Below are positions 22,254 through 32,719 of a stretch of DNA of 64,000 bases, piece by piece. The notes beneath the pieces are model-generated. The model did not search any database and was not told the DNA's origin. It saw nothing but the letters and a program-made list of their open reading frames with translations. A program made the position numbers and the translations under genes. This DNA is from Mytilinidion resinicola (taxonomy: Eukaryota; Ascomycota; Dothideomycetes; Mytilinidiales; Mytilinidiaceae), in NCBI RefSeq assembly GCF_010093595.1, contig NW_022985447.1, positions 101,218 to 165,217 on the forward strand. Direction: 5' to 3'. Positions within the stretch are counted from its first letter, which is position 1, and every line of letters starts with the position of its first letter.

Positions 22254-24170
22254 ATGTTGCGCCCGACGTCCCGTCTCTGTCCCTTTTGCGAAGTTCGATC
22301 CATCCTCAACACCAAGCCGTCGCCCATACAATCCCCATGGCAGCAATCGCGCCATTATGGCCAGCTCCAGAGGCGGAAACCTTCCAGAATGGAGCTGTCT
22401 CCCAATGTCGGCCGCACTCGAGATCCGCCTAGGTCGATGACAGACAGCAAGCCTCCGGAGAAGAAAGCGGTGGACCCGTTCGGCAATCTCAACCAGAGAG
22501 AAGCACGCGTGCAACCTCCTCCACAGCGCAAACGGACCGAACTCGAACACAAGCAGGCCTACAATGCAAGAGAGCGTGGATCGTCGAGAAAGAGACCAGA
22601 AGCTTTCAAGGCCCTGAAGATGCAACGGGCGCTGGCACCTGTGCCATATGGCGACCGAGCCGCCGTTAAGAGCCAGATCAGTGACCTTGAGTCCTTCGAC
22701 GAGTTTCCGCTTCTCCCTTCTCTCAAGAAGGCCATCGCGGATGCTCTTCCTGGCCTGGAGGATGTTTCTCCTACGCCAGCACAACGAGTGGCCATCCCGG
22801 CACTGCTAGGCGTTGACGACCGCCGTCGCAAAAGGAACCCCGTGGAGAAGAAGGGCATGGAACAGTTCTTGTTGGCAGCGGAAACTGGCTCTGGGAAGAC
22901 ACTGGCATATCTGTTGCCCGTCATTGACGCCATCAAGCGCGCGGAGGTCATAGAGGCGGAGGAAGAAGCGCAAGCAGAAGCAGCAGAAAAAGCAGCGGAT
23001 GCACAGGCGAACAAGAGAACCGACATGTTCAGCTTGAAGTCTCCGCCTCTATCGACAGACCCCCATCCCACCAGCGCAAGACCTCGCGCTATAATACTCG
23101 TACCGACAGCAGAGCTTGTAGTGCAAGTCGGCCAGCTAGCAAAGGCCTTGTCTCACGTCGTCAAGTTCAGGACTGCCCCGATATCAGCCGCTAACACCGC
23201 AACGGTCATCCGAAGCCGTCTCTTCTCCCCCAGTGGCGTCGATGTAGTCATCAGTACGCCTCATCTGCTCGGCAGCATCGCCGAGAGTAACCCAAACATT
23301 CTAAGCCGCGTCACGCATCTCGTTATCGACGAGGCTGATTCCCTTCTGGATCGCTCGTTCTCACCCACCACATCCGCTATAATCGATAGATCTACTCCAT
23401 CCCTCCGCCAACTAATCCTCTGCTCCGCCACAATCCCCCGCCGCCTAGACTCTTTCCTAGAAAAGCGCTTCCCCGACATCAAACGCCTCGTAACACCAAA
23501 CCTCCACGCCATCCCCCGCCGCGTCCAGCTCGGCGTAGTCGACGTGAATAAAGAACCCTACCGCGGCAACAAAGACCTCGCCTGCGCCGACACCATCTGG
23601 ACCATTGGCCGCGCCACCGCCGAGCACTCCGACGAAGGCACCGAGCATGTTGAGCTAAAGCGCATCATCGTCTTCGTCAACGAGCGCGAGAAAGCCGTCG
23701 AGGTAGCGGACTATCTCGTCACCAAAGGTATCGACGCCGTCGCCCTCAACCGCGACACCTCCGGCGAGCGTGCCAGCCGCATTCTCGCCTCCTTCAAGGG
23801 CCTGGCGAAGGGCGAGGAGGCACCGGTTGCGGAGCCCGCGGCGTCAGATGCGCCGGTCGTGAAGACGGCGAATTTCTTCCCGGGCCAGGGCGCGGAAGCA
23901 GCGACGCTGGCTGAGCGGAGGAGGAGGCTGCTTAATACGAAGGTGATTGTTACGACGGACTTGGGATCGAGGGGGATTGATACGTTGGCTGTGAGGCATG
24001 TTATTCTATATGATGTCCCACATACGACGATCGATTTCATCCATCGCCTTGGCCGCACGGGACGGATGGGGAGAAGAGGGCGAGGTATCGTGCTTGTGGG
24101 CCGTGGGGATCGGACGGACGTGGTTAAAGAGGTTAGGGAAGGCATGTTCAAAGGGCAAGCTCTGATTTAG
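22254..24170 (+). CDS. MRH4: Mitochondrial DEAD-box RNA helicase Mrh4
   Basis: ATP-dependent RNA helicase needed for assembly of the mitochondrial large ribosomal subunit. Intronless, 638 aa. The N terminus is basic with few acidic residues (MLRPTSRLCPF..), as expected of a mitochondrial targeting sequence. Helicase motifs in order: Q-like SPTPAQRVAIPALL, motif I AETGSGKT (about 209), Ia PTAELVVQVG, VIDEAD (about 359), LCSATIP, then the second RecA domain with IVFVNEREKAVEVADYL, TTDLGSRGID and HRLGRTGRMGRRG (about 597). The low-complexity EAEEEAQAEAAEKAA insert between motifs I and Ia is typical of the Mrh4 subfamily. A MITE lies just upstream. Confidence 0.93.
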   Translation: MLRPTSRLCPFCEVRSILNTKPSPIQSPWQQSRHYGQLQRRKPSRMELSPNVGRTRDPPRSMTDSKPPEKKAVDPFGNLNQREARVQPPPQRKRTELEHKQAYNARERGSSRKRPEAFKALKMQRALAPVPYGDRAAVKSQISDLESFDEFPLLPSLKKAIADALPGLEDVSPTPAQRVAIPALLGVDDRRRKRNPVEKKGMEQFLLAAETGSGKTLAYLLPVIDAIKRAEVIEAEEEAQAEAAEKAADAQANKRTDMFSLKSPPLSTDPHPTSARPRAIILVPTAELVVQVGQLAKALSHVVKFRTAPISAANTATVIRSRLFSPSGVDVVISTPHLLGSIAESNPNILSRVTHLVIDEADSLLDRSFSPTTSAIIDRSTPSLRQLILCSATIPRRLDSFLEKRFPDIKRLVTPNLHAIPRRVQLGVVDVNKEPYRGNKDLACADTIWTIGRATAEHSDEGTEHVELKRIIVFVNEREKAVEVADYLVTKGIDAVALNRDTSGERASRILASFKGLAKGEEAPVAEPAASDAPVVKTANFFPGQGAEAATLAERRRRLLNTKVIVTTDLGSRGIDTLAVRHVILYDVPHTTIDFIHRLGRTGRMGRRGRGIVLVGRGDRTDVVKEVREGMFKGQALI

Positions 24171-25172
24171 GGGTTCCCTCGCACATGCCCCTTTCAATTT
24201 CTGTAAAACTATGTAAAATCATGTATGACTGGGCGCATCTGGTTAAATGTGATACCTTATTTATTCCCTTCTGTATGATGTATCAGCTGTTTCTCAGATT
24301 ACAGCTCAGTCCCTGTAAAGGTCAAGTTTGATAAGATGAGTTCACTTTGGACATGCCGCAACTATTTTTATTATTACCCCCGCCACAAAGACATCGAAAT
24401 CTAGTCGCAAGACTTTATGGCTTAGGTGCTACTGGGGCGGGGAATAGTAACGCTCGGTGATTGTCCGGCGCTTTCGTCGAGTTTTGTTGACGAGAGGCGT
24501 CCCGTATGGAAGAGCGACACCACTATGCATAGACGTGTGCTTTTGGCTGAGGTTTCAGACGAAACGCTGCAATGAAACAAGATGATGGAGCAGGACTGGA
24601 GATGTATGAACGGGACATGGTCCGGTGCTACTTAAGACGTTGGCTTGATATCTGCCAAGTAGGCTCACATGCAGAGTACAATGCCTGGTCATAGAAATCC
24701 GTACACCTGCCTGCCACTGTGTATGGGGCTTCAACGTACTAATAGAAGCGGATACACTTCCAATCTGCGTACACCCTATTGACGCTGTTTGGGGTAGCCT
24801 CATGCATTTACTAGTTGTCCAAAATAGGAAACTTCTCTCTTATTCGGAATGTGGAAAATACTATGAAGCTCTTCATGCAGTGGTAAACGAGTGTACGGAT
24901 TTCTATAATGAGGTATTGTACACACTGAATCAGGCTAGAGTGCTTGGAAATTGGTTTATTCAAGATAGTGGTTGTGGTCTAACATAGAACTACAGATTGA
25001 GGTTCATGCATTCAATACAAAGGTCACAGACGCAAGGAAAGAATTGAAGTTGAGAAAGAGAAGTATACTATCTTGAAGAGCTCATAGGCTCCTAGTTATG
25101 GAGTTCTAAGAATGGAAATGAAAGCATATGAAGCAGCGAGGTCAACAAAAGATTGGCAATCCAGCCAACCAT
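24171..25172. other. Intergenic between convergent genes, holds a MITE
   Basis: 3' flanks of MRH4 (+) and the HEXXH gene (-). The family B element at 24679-24918 lies in the middle. The remainder is AT-rich and shows no gene. Confidence 0.6.
24679..24918. mobile_element. MITE family B, copy 1, TA-flanked
   Basis: 240-bp element with terminal inverted repeats of about 40 bp, beginning CAATGCCTGGTCATAGAAAT and including GTACACCTGCCTGCCACTG. The right end, reverse complemented, reads CAATACCTCATTATAGAAAT and GTACACTCGTTTACCACTG. It is flanked on both sides by TA (24677-24678 and 24919-24920), the duplication expected of Tc1/mariner-type insertion. It matches 46058-46280 along its whole length in opposite orientation, apart from a ~17-bp difference near 24735. 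No coding capacity. Confidence 0.9.
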
Positions 25173-26471
25173 TTATCGCCGCGGCATATGCTGTGCAACA
25201 GTAACGGCATCAATGACATTCGCGCGCCTCCAGAATTTTTCATACTCGACTATTACCGAGACTGGCTGCGGTCGTTGCATGAAATCTGCGCCGTCGGCTG
25301 CGATGGTTGACCAGGTAGCTTTCAGGAACCAGTCCCTAACCCACGACATCGGCAGGATGAGGTGCCTCTTTGGATCCGCGGGCTCCGAATCAGCCGCGTC
25401 TTTCGCATCTACGCGCGCCCCCCAATCTTCTATGGTGACAGAGGATTCGCAGCAGTGGCAATGGGCCGCTAGACTCTCAGAGGCTGTGGGCAGAGCTCCG
25501 AACACTGAGTTTTCCCACGAAAGTCCCATTTCGGATTCGGGCTCATCGTAATGGAACAGAGGCTCGGGATGAGAGTTTCCCCAGGGCAGAGCGTAGAAAG
25601 CATGGGCAATCTCGTGCACTAGAGCTTGCGCCAGACGGAAAAGCACACACAAATCTTGTGCGGAGTACTTGGTCCGAGGCATGACTTCAGAGAAATGTTC
25701 ATGGCCCGCACGTTGGACGGAGTCAAGATATTCGAGTATCTCGATCTCTCGCTCTTTGGTGCGGATATGAAGATCCTCTGCGTAGGATCTAAATGTATCA
25801 GAGAGCCCAATGATGGGATTGCCGTGCGACTTCCACCACTGCCTACCGTGCGCGGAGAAGGCATTGGAGTTCTTTTCCGAGCCTGTCAAGAATCGAAATG
25901 TAGTGCCTTTAGCCAAGCTATTGAACCTGTTCCGGACGCCCGTTAGTGTAGAAGTTGCATCGATCCTGGCATCGCGCGACAGGGTCACTCTAATCTGTTG
26001 TTGATAGATCTCTGGTGATGATGGATGATCTGGAAGAATAAACGCAGGCTGTTCTAAGGTCAACTTACTTTGCACTAAGGAAGTCCACCAGCACAGCATC
26101 TTTTCTTCTGTGATAAAGAGAGTAGCCAGCCTTAATGCTGGCTTGATGGCTTCGTAGACGTGGTCTTCGCACTCGAAGTTTTCTTGGTCGAACACGGGAT
26201 GGATGCTGTTATCGAGCTCCACCGGCATGATGACGTCTTGGTTGCCATTGGAGCACTGCGAATACAAGACATGGTTCTCGTCTATGCGAGCAGTATTGAA
26301 CGATGTGGCTTGCTCCTCACTGCAGAGTTGATCTGCGAGATGCTGATTTCGAAACATGGTTGCCTTGTTCGATTTGAACTGGGTTGCTTGAAAGACTATC
26401 TTGAATTCTCTGCTTGTGCTGAGAGTGGCAAATAACGAATTGAAGAAAGTTTTGGTTGTTCTGATGACCAT
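25173..26471 (-). CDS. Uncharacterised protein with HEXXH zinc-protease-like motif
   Basis: Single-exon frame of 432 aa; I do not recognise a named family. Around residue 285 it carries LVHEIAHAFYALPWGN, an HEXXH motif in a hydrophobic helix as in zincin metallopeptidases. Downstream SEMGLSWENSVFG supplies Glu residues that could give the third zinc ligand. There is no signal peptide; the first 30 residues are basic and aromatic (MVIRTTKTFFNSLFATL) and could be an organelle signal or artefact, with a second ATG at codon 39. A short-lived or lineage-specific gene is possible because it sits between a MITE and a degenerate repeat. The enzymatic role is inference from one motif. Confidence 0.7.
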   Translation of the reverse strand: MVIRTTKTFFNSLFATLSTSREFKIVFQATQFKSNKATMFRNQHLADQLCSEEQATSFNTARIDENHVLYSQCSNGNQDVIMPVELDNSIHPVFDQENFECEDHVYEAIKPALRLATLFITEEKMLCWWTSLVQSKLTLEQPAFILPDHPSSPEIYQQQIRVTLSRDARIDATSTLTGVRNRFNSLAKGTTFRFLTGSEKNSNAFSAHGRQWWKSHGNPIIGLSDTFRSYAEDLHIRTKEREIEILEYLDSVQRAGHEHFSEVMPRTKYSAQDLCVLFRLAQALVHEIAHAFYALPWGNSHPEPLFHYDEPESEMGLSWENSVFGALPTASESLAAHCHCCESSVTIEDWGARVDAKDAADSEPADPKRHLILPMSWVRDWFLKATWSTIAADGADFMQRPQPVSVIVEYEKFWRRANVIDAVTVAQHMPRR

Positions 26472-26983
26472 GATGAGAAACCTGAAGGCCTTATATATTC
26501 AAACGAAAAGAACATTGTTGCGATCTAAGAAACAGAGTAGAAAGTAGAAAAATGGCTTTATCTTGCGGTAGCACAATGTGATTGTTATATGACCTTGATA
26601 TTAGTTAGTTAGAATATACGCGTGACGATGATTCGCAGTGGTATTGTGCAATCTTCAAAGAAAGATGGGAGTGAGGTTGAGCAGCCTGAGCAGGGGCAGG
26701 TAGTAATCCAACACTGTCTAAGGTGGGCGGAAGAGCTACCAGACCCGCTGATAACTGACATTTTCCCAATCGTCCTAACGTACCAGGGGGCCTCAAGCGG
26801 TGCCAGGCAAGTGTACACAAGCCTAAAGTGAGTGTGTTGCTACAAAGGTAGAAGGGAATTACAATAAGGATCGCGAAGATTGGTCCAGCGATGTCGGTCC
26901 GAAGAGTTGCCGAACAACCTTACAAAGGTAGAATTTAGAAGCTCGATTTGAGTCACCTCGTCTTGCTTCAACCACAAACCACC
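26472..26983. promoter_or_regulatory. Divergent region HEXXH gene / ILV3
   Basis: 512-bp spacer that should carry both promoters. Near 26787-26822 the minus strand reads TGTGTACACTTGCCTGG then CACCGCTTGAGG, resembling one arm of the MITE core, but I found no partner arm. The short plus-strand frame 26622-26831 covers this remnant and is not a convincing gene. Confidence 0.5.
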
Positions 26984-28846
26984 ATGTTGCTTCCACGAGT
27001 TGGGGCCTTTTTGGCTCGTCCGGCACGCTGCCAGAGTCTCCAATGGCGGCAAATGTATTTTTATCCCCTCAATTGACCCCAAAATCGTAAAACATGGCAT
27101 TAATATGTTTACAGGCGAGCATTGTCAAGCTCATCACCCCTCCGAAAACTCTCCGACGATGACCTCAACAGCGTCAGCAAGCACGTTACCCAGCTAAAGT
27201 CCCAGGGAGCTTCGCAAGCCATGTTGTACGCGACTGGAATGAACGATGAGGACCTGAAAAAGGCCCAAGTTGGGATATCATCGGTGTGGTATTCAGGAAA
27301 TCCCTGCAATATGCACTTGCTGCAATTGAACAACAAGGTTAATGAGGGGGTGGAAAGAGCGGGGCTCAAGGGGATGCAGTTCAACACCATTGGCGTCAGT
27401 GACGGCATCTCAATGGGAACTAAGGGAATGCGATATTCCCTCCAGTCCAGGGATCTTATTGCAGACTCGATTGAGACTGTAATGGGTGGACAATGGTACG
27501 ATGCCAATATCTCCATTCCTGGGTGTGACAAGAACATGCCTGGTGTCATAATGGCAATGGGGAGAGTGAACAGGCCCTCTTTGATGGTGTATGGAGGTAC
27601 CATCCAGCCCGGCTGCGGAAAGGTCCAGGGTAACTCCTCGATTGACATTGTGTCCGCCTTCCAAGCCTATGGCCAGTTCATTACTGGAGATATAACCGAG
27701 GAGAAGAGGAATGATATCATTCACCACGCTTGCCCCGGGCAAGGTGCTTGCGGAGGTATGTACACCGCCAATACCATGGCCACGGCAATTGAAGTCATGG
27801 GTATGTCTCTTCCGGGATCTTCGTCCAATCCCGCAGACTCGAAGGCCAAGCAAATAGAGTGTCTTGCTGCTGGTGGGGCAATCAAGAACCTCCTCCGAGA
27901 GGACATTCGGCCCAGCGATATTCTTACCCGCCAGGCATTCGAGGATGCCATGATCCTCGTCAATATCACTGGAGGATCAACAAATGCCGTCCTTCATCTG
28001 ATCGCCATTGCGGATTCCGTTGGCGTCAAGCTCAGCATTGACGACTTCCAGAGCGTCAGTGACAGAATCCCACTATTAGCCGACCTTAAACCATCCGGGA
28101 AATACGTCATGGCCGATATCTTCGACATTGGTGGCACACCGGCCCTCCTGAAATTCCTTTTAAAGGAAGGCCTACTAGACGGAAGCCGTATCACCGTCAC
28201 TGGAAAGACTCTCAAAGAGAACCTTGAGCACGCTCCAGACTTCCCAGCCGACCAACAAATCATCCGACCATTCAGCAACCCGCTTAAGGAGACTGGTCAT
28301 ATTCAGATCCTTCGTGGCAACCTCGCGCCGGGCGGATCCGTAGGGAAGATCACCGGGAAGGAAGGCCTCCGTTTCGTTGGCAAAGCTAAAGTCTACAACG
28401 ACGAAGACGACTTCATCACCGCGCTCGAAAAAGGCGAAATCAAAAAGGGCGAGAAGACCGTCGTCGTCATTCGCTATGAGGGTCCCAAGGGCGGCCCGGG
28501 AATGCCTGAGATGCTAAAGCCCAGCTCCGCAATCATGGGGGCTGGTCTTGGCAAAGATGTTGCCCTTCTCACTGATGGGCGCTTTAGTGGTGGAAGCCAC
28601 GGCTTCCTGATTGGCCATATTGTCCCCGAGGCGCAGGAGGGTGGGCCGCTTGGCCTTGTTCAGGATGGGGATGAGATTACCATCGATGCTCAGTCTAGGG
28701 AGCTGTCCGTGGATGTTAGCGACGAGGAGATGAGCAAGCGGAGGGAAGGGTGGACCGCACCGCCGCTAAAGTACTCGAAGGGTACGCTGTATAAGTACGC
28801 TAAGAATGTGACTGATGCCAGCCATGGTTGCATTACTGATGCGTAG
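26984..28846 (+). CDS. ILV3: Dihydroxy-acid dehydratase (Ilv3), mitochondrial
   Basis: Third step of isoleucine and valine synthesis: dehydrates 2,3-dihydroxy acids to 2-oxo acids in mitochondria with an Fe-S cluster. Two exons: 26984-27054 and 27115-28846, 600 aa. The short first exon encodes a basic, Arg-rich targeting sequence ([20 protein letters not shown]); the intron splits the Met codon AT|G. Cluster-ligand motifs are visible: PGCDKNMPG (Cys about 161) and [12 protein letters not shown] (Cys about 236). The C-terminal [10 protein letters not shown] motif (about 511) is intact. Length fits the family (yeast 585). The transcript converges on the t6A dehydratase gene downstream. Confidence 0.96.
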
Positions 28847-29343
28847 ATGGTGGAAATCCATTCTCTGTAGTCTGTTATCACGTTCGAGTTGCTAAAAGCG
28901 GGAGTTTTTTGGGCCTTTCGTGGTATCTCGGAGGAAATCATTGAGTTCACTCCCTCATATACCACTGTTCATAGTAATCTTCGATGGAATCTGACTCGTC
29001 TTCAATAAACATTGTGAAAAGGCAACAACTCTTGAGATATGGATGTTTTGACGCAAGTCATAACATTTAAACAATGCACCAATTTGGGATTTCAGTCCAA
29101 TAAAGGACAGGCTGAAACGCCCAATCAAGTCAAGAGCAACTTGAGAAGTTGGTAGAAACTGAATTGATTTCTCCTGAAGCCTACAATTCTTGGATGATGT
29201 CGTATCGTGCACCATGCCCACTTTGACATAAAATGTGCTTTTTATGTGTTCACATTGATCAAATTGGAGGTCTTGTAGTATTAGTAAGAGCTTCAATAGA
29301 GGGGTTTCCTAATAGTACAACAAATCGATATATACAACCAAGC
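28847..29343. other. Intergenic between convergent genes
   Basis: AT-rich 3' flanks of ILV3 (+) and the t6A dehydratase (-). An AATAAA lies near 29001 and could serve ILV3. A 113-codon minus-strand frame (28955-29296) has no recognisable domain and is judged non-coding. Confidence 0.5.
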
Positions 29344-30986
29344 TTAGCGCTCGAATATTTCCTCTTTCCGTATCCTCTCGTTAACGGCGTCTATAACCTT
29401 CGTATCATACAAATCCTCCAGATTTTTGTCCCCCTTAAGGATCTCTTTTTCGTGTTCTGCCGCCTCCTCCTTGGTCATACACACTAGGTCCTTCAATTGC
29501 AGGAGTGTGTTCTTCTGACCAGGCGTTCGCTTGTGAACAAAACCATCTTCGGGCTTGTTCCACCTCGTCAAACAAAGTCGTGTTGAGAGGCCGCTGATAA
29601 CGCTCCTACCACGGTACACATCGTCGACGAGGTATCCCACGTCGTCTTGCGTGATGGGGATGCGGAGACCTAGGGAATCCTCCCCTCGAGATCTGGCGAG
29701 CCTCTCTTCAAGACCCAGTAGTGAGCCCAGAATGCCATCGTACATCTTGTCCCGTGCCTTCGAAGTAAGGTACTCGTGAGGATAGCCGGTTATTTCCAAT
29801 ATGACATGGTTCGCGACGGCTAGTCCGAAGATTGCTGGCATCGTTCCAAGAACCGGTAGTATCCTCACTCTGAAGTCCGGGAGAACACCCAACTCGCCCA
29901 CGCTACCCTTTTTGTACTCCTCCTCGGGCAAGGGGAGCAGTTGTGCTTTTCCAGGACCAGTCTTTTCGCCCGAGAAGACGACGGGAATGCCGTCTTTGAC
30001 ACCCAAAGCTCTTAACTTCCGCCTAGTAGCTTTAGAGAGCGGGTCGTCGGTGCTAGCTGATATATCACCAATGAGAATTCTCGTTGGGTCAGACTTGCAC
30101 CCCGCACCCATTGAAGAGATCACAGGGATCTCGTGAGAATGGCAATAATGCAGCAGCGCTACCTTACTCTCGATATTGTCAATTGCATCAATCACAAAGT
30201 CCGGTGCATGTCCATCAAGTGCTGTTAGTTGGCGAGCTGCAGTCTTCTTACTGAACAGTTCGTTTCGGCAGTCGAAATGCGTCCAAGGCGTGACTTGCTC
30301 CAAACGCCTGCGGATACAGTGGACTTTCGGAGTGCCGACGTCTGCAAGAGTAGCAAGGGCATGTCGGTTCAGTGAAGAGAGAGTCACTTGGTCGAAATCG
30401 ATGAGACGAATCTTGGACACTCCGGAGCGGGTGAGGGCGGCGGCGCAGTGGGATCCTACGCCGCCGCAGCCGACGATGATGATGAACGAGGAGCGGAGCT
30501 TTGAGAGGCCCTCGTCTCCCAGGAAGACTCGATTGCGGGCCAGCTGCTCGAGAATGAGGTCTGCAAGCGTTACTAAAGAGCTTCTTGAAGTGATTGTGGG
30601 TAATACCGTCATCGTAGTCACCCTGTCTTGCTCGTACGGCTAGTGCCATGCTGTGTTCGTCCTCTTTGCTTGGAGCAAAGACATCTGCAGCCGCACCATA
30701 CTCTGTAAGCTTCACGCCAAAATTTCGCCGTTAGCTTTCATAGTTCTCAATGAAACGATACTCCCTAAAATTTCGAAGATAGTCAAACGAATACGCTTAC
30801 TTTGGTTGCTACATGTTCTTGGCTGATGTCTGGTATAGACGCCTTCAAATCATGAACCTTATACCTCCGCCTGGCTGTCTGAAAGCTAATGACTGCTCCA
30901 GCTGCAATCATGCCCGATACCACCGCGGTCGTGATCAATTGTCCTCTATGGGAAGCTGTGATCCGAGAAATGAACCATGCGGACAT
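29344..30986 (-). CDS. tRNA threonylcarbamoyladenosine dehydratase (Tcd1/Tcd2-like)
   Basis: E1-like (ThiF/MoeB superfamily, CsdL/TcdA group) enzyme that uses ATP to cyclise t6A37 of tRNAs to ct6A; yeast has two paralogues, Tcd1 and Tcd2, on the mitochondrial outer membrane. Three exons: 30986-30801, 30709-30607 and 30560-29344, 501 aa. Exon 1 encodes a membrane segment (LITTAVVSGMIAAGAVISF, about 18-36). The joins give DYDD-DLILEQLARNRVFLG, the family's conserved entry. The nucleotide-binding motif IIIVGCGGVGSHCAAAL is followed by RLIDFDQVTLSSLNRHA and DAIDNIESK; the conserved GAGCKSDPTRI block is present. Which yeast paralogue it matches is not decidable by eye. Confidence 0.93.
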
Positions 30987-31135
30987 ATTGAACCCTCCGA
31001 GGTCCCAGATGACACGATAGCAGTCAGTGCCTTAGCTAGCTAAGCATAGCGCATAGTGAGGAACTAGTGAAGAGAGATTGATGGCCTGGCCCGTGATAAT
31101 TCCATGGTGTTGAAAGAGTTGATGCCAAGCTCATT

Positions 31136-31340
31136 ATGTCATCAAAATGGCCCGAGCGTCCGGACTACTTCATCACGGCCGATCCGCGACCTCACTTGCT
31201 CTCTACAACACGCGACAGCGAGTAAGTTTCCGCGACCTCCTCAGACCTGCCACCACTAACCACCCCACAGTATCCCCTTGACGAAACGCTCACAGAGCTA
31301 CGGTAGCGGCCTCAACTATTGCTTCGGCATGGGCGAGTGA
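31136..31340 (+). CDS. Possible tiny spliced gene, 51 aa
   Basis: Two small exons, 31136-31221 and 31271-31340, are joined by a 49-nt intron with a perfect GTAAGT donor, CACTAACC branch-like site and CCCACAG acceptor. The join keeps frame and gives 51 residues: MSSKWPERPDYFITADPRPH near the start, ending SYGSGLNYCFGMGE. I recognise no family. The ATG is about 150 bp from the divergent t6A dehydratase start, a normal promoter distance here. The textbook intron argues for a real transcript; the short length argues for caution, and further exons downstream cannot be excluded. Confidence 0.4.
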
Positions 31341-32305
31341 CCGTACTGACCGAAACATCGAACAGAAATCGTAGGGAGCCCTAGCTGTGCTGGGTGCGGG
31401 CCGGCCTTGTGCTGTGCTCCGCTGCTTGCGTCGTTGCCTTCCTCTCCTACTCGAATTCCAACTGCTACCCCCTCAAGCCCGCTTTGAGCGCGCGATGACG
31501 ACAAAATATCCCCGAAGCGCCCCGCCTACGTCAATCTACGGAGAGACAGGCGCGCGAGCAGCCACTGCGGAACAATATGTAGTTTTCAATCGGAGCGCCG
31601 TCTTCGACAACTCGGGCGGTGCTTAGCAGGCGGGTTCGGTGGCGTCGCGAGAGGGGAGTGCGGGAACTGTCCAGTGATGATAGATCCGAAAGGATCACAA
31701 AAGCCAAAATTGACGGGCAGCCCGGCGACTCTGTGCTCTGGCAACAGGGTGTGGGGAAGTTTGTGGTTGCCCATGAGAACACAAGAGAGCTAATCTGAGG
31801 ACAAACAAGTCAGTGTTGGCTTGTATTTATAGATAGTGATAGAACGGGTGGATTGATCCGTCGGTTTCGATCGACGGTGGCCATTCTTATGAAATACAAC
31901 AAGAATCTAGCAATCTTCATCGCTATATCGTGAAAATCATGCATTGCATTGAATACTTCTTGAAAAGCTAGTGTATATTGCAAAGAGCGCTGGGCCTTCA
32001 TGTACCATTACACGAAGACGGAATTTGATCGTTTGCATTGCATACCGCGCATGTTCAACTTCGAGTAGGATGGATAATTCCTTGATAGAGCTTCTTTTAC
32101 CAGCATAACAATCACCAGGGCCCTCTATCTGAATGCAGCTCGTATTTTACAGTCATAATAGTACACCATGTCAGGGTCTGGCCCCAGGCCTGACCACTCC
32201 TTTTGTACATCAGGTCCACCCCATAAGCCCATAAGCCACCCGGTTTCCTTTAATTGACCTCTGAATGTCCCGATATATTCTCCTGCTCTTCTAAAATGAC
32301 GAGGA
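31341..32305. other. Intergenic, 3' flank of TIM13
   Basis: About 960 bp without a recognised gene, including GC-rich sequence to about 31630 and AT-rich sequence after 31790. It may include the 3' end of the tiny gene before it and the TIM13 3' untranslated region. Confidence 0.5.
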
Positions 32306-32719
32306 TCAAAACTGCGAGGAGCTAGAATTCTTCTGTATCGCCGTGATGTATTGTTGGGAGACTGTATTCCATGCGGTCATGTATTTCTGCAGGCAGTTCG
32401 AGAAGCAGGTTTCTTCTCCCTTGGAGAGAGAGGTGCTGGGTTTGGGGACGCATCGTTCGAAGCAGTGCTCATTGAGTTTCTATAGAACGAATAGGTTAGC
32501 TAAGTTCCACAAAGTGAAAGATACTAAGGCAGTCGCATGCCCTAATAGCAATTGGTCGCCAATGCTTAATCGTAAGGCGCTGAGAAAATGGGAAAGCTAT
32601 ACCTCTACCAACATCTTCGCGTTCTGCATAGCAGCCTCTTGTTGGATTTGCCTCATGACCTGGGTTTTGGGGTCGCCAGAGGCGTATGCGGACATGCCGG
32701 CGCCACCGAGGGAGTCCAT
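32306..32719 (-). CDS. TIM13: Tim13, small mitochondrial intermembrane-space chaperone
   Basis: Partner of Tim8 in the hexameric chaperone that carries hydrophobic precursors across the intermembrane space to TIM22. Two exons: 32719-32603 and 32479-32306, 96 aa. The 123-nt intron has the donor GTATAG, branch GCTAACC and acceptor CTATAG. Both twin CX3C motifs are in exon 2: CFERC and CFSNC, separated by VPKPSTSLSKGEET. YMTAWNTVSQQYI at the C-terminal side is the Tim13-type ending. The N terminus GDPKTQVMRQIQQEAAMQNAK forms the usual helix. Shares a divergent promoter with the lectin gene. Confidence 0.93.

Noticed and set aside
26622..26831. 69-codon plus-strand frame before ILV3
   Set aside because: Covers an eroded MITE-like arm and promoter sequence; no domain or splice pattern.
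28955..29296. 113-codon minus-strand frame between ILV3 and the t6A dehydratase
   Set aside because: Considered as a retroelement remnant, but I could not find an integrase or protease motif; AT-rich convergent 3' flanks easily give such frames.
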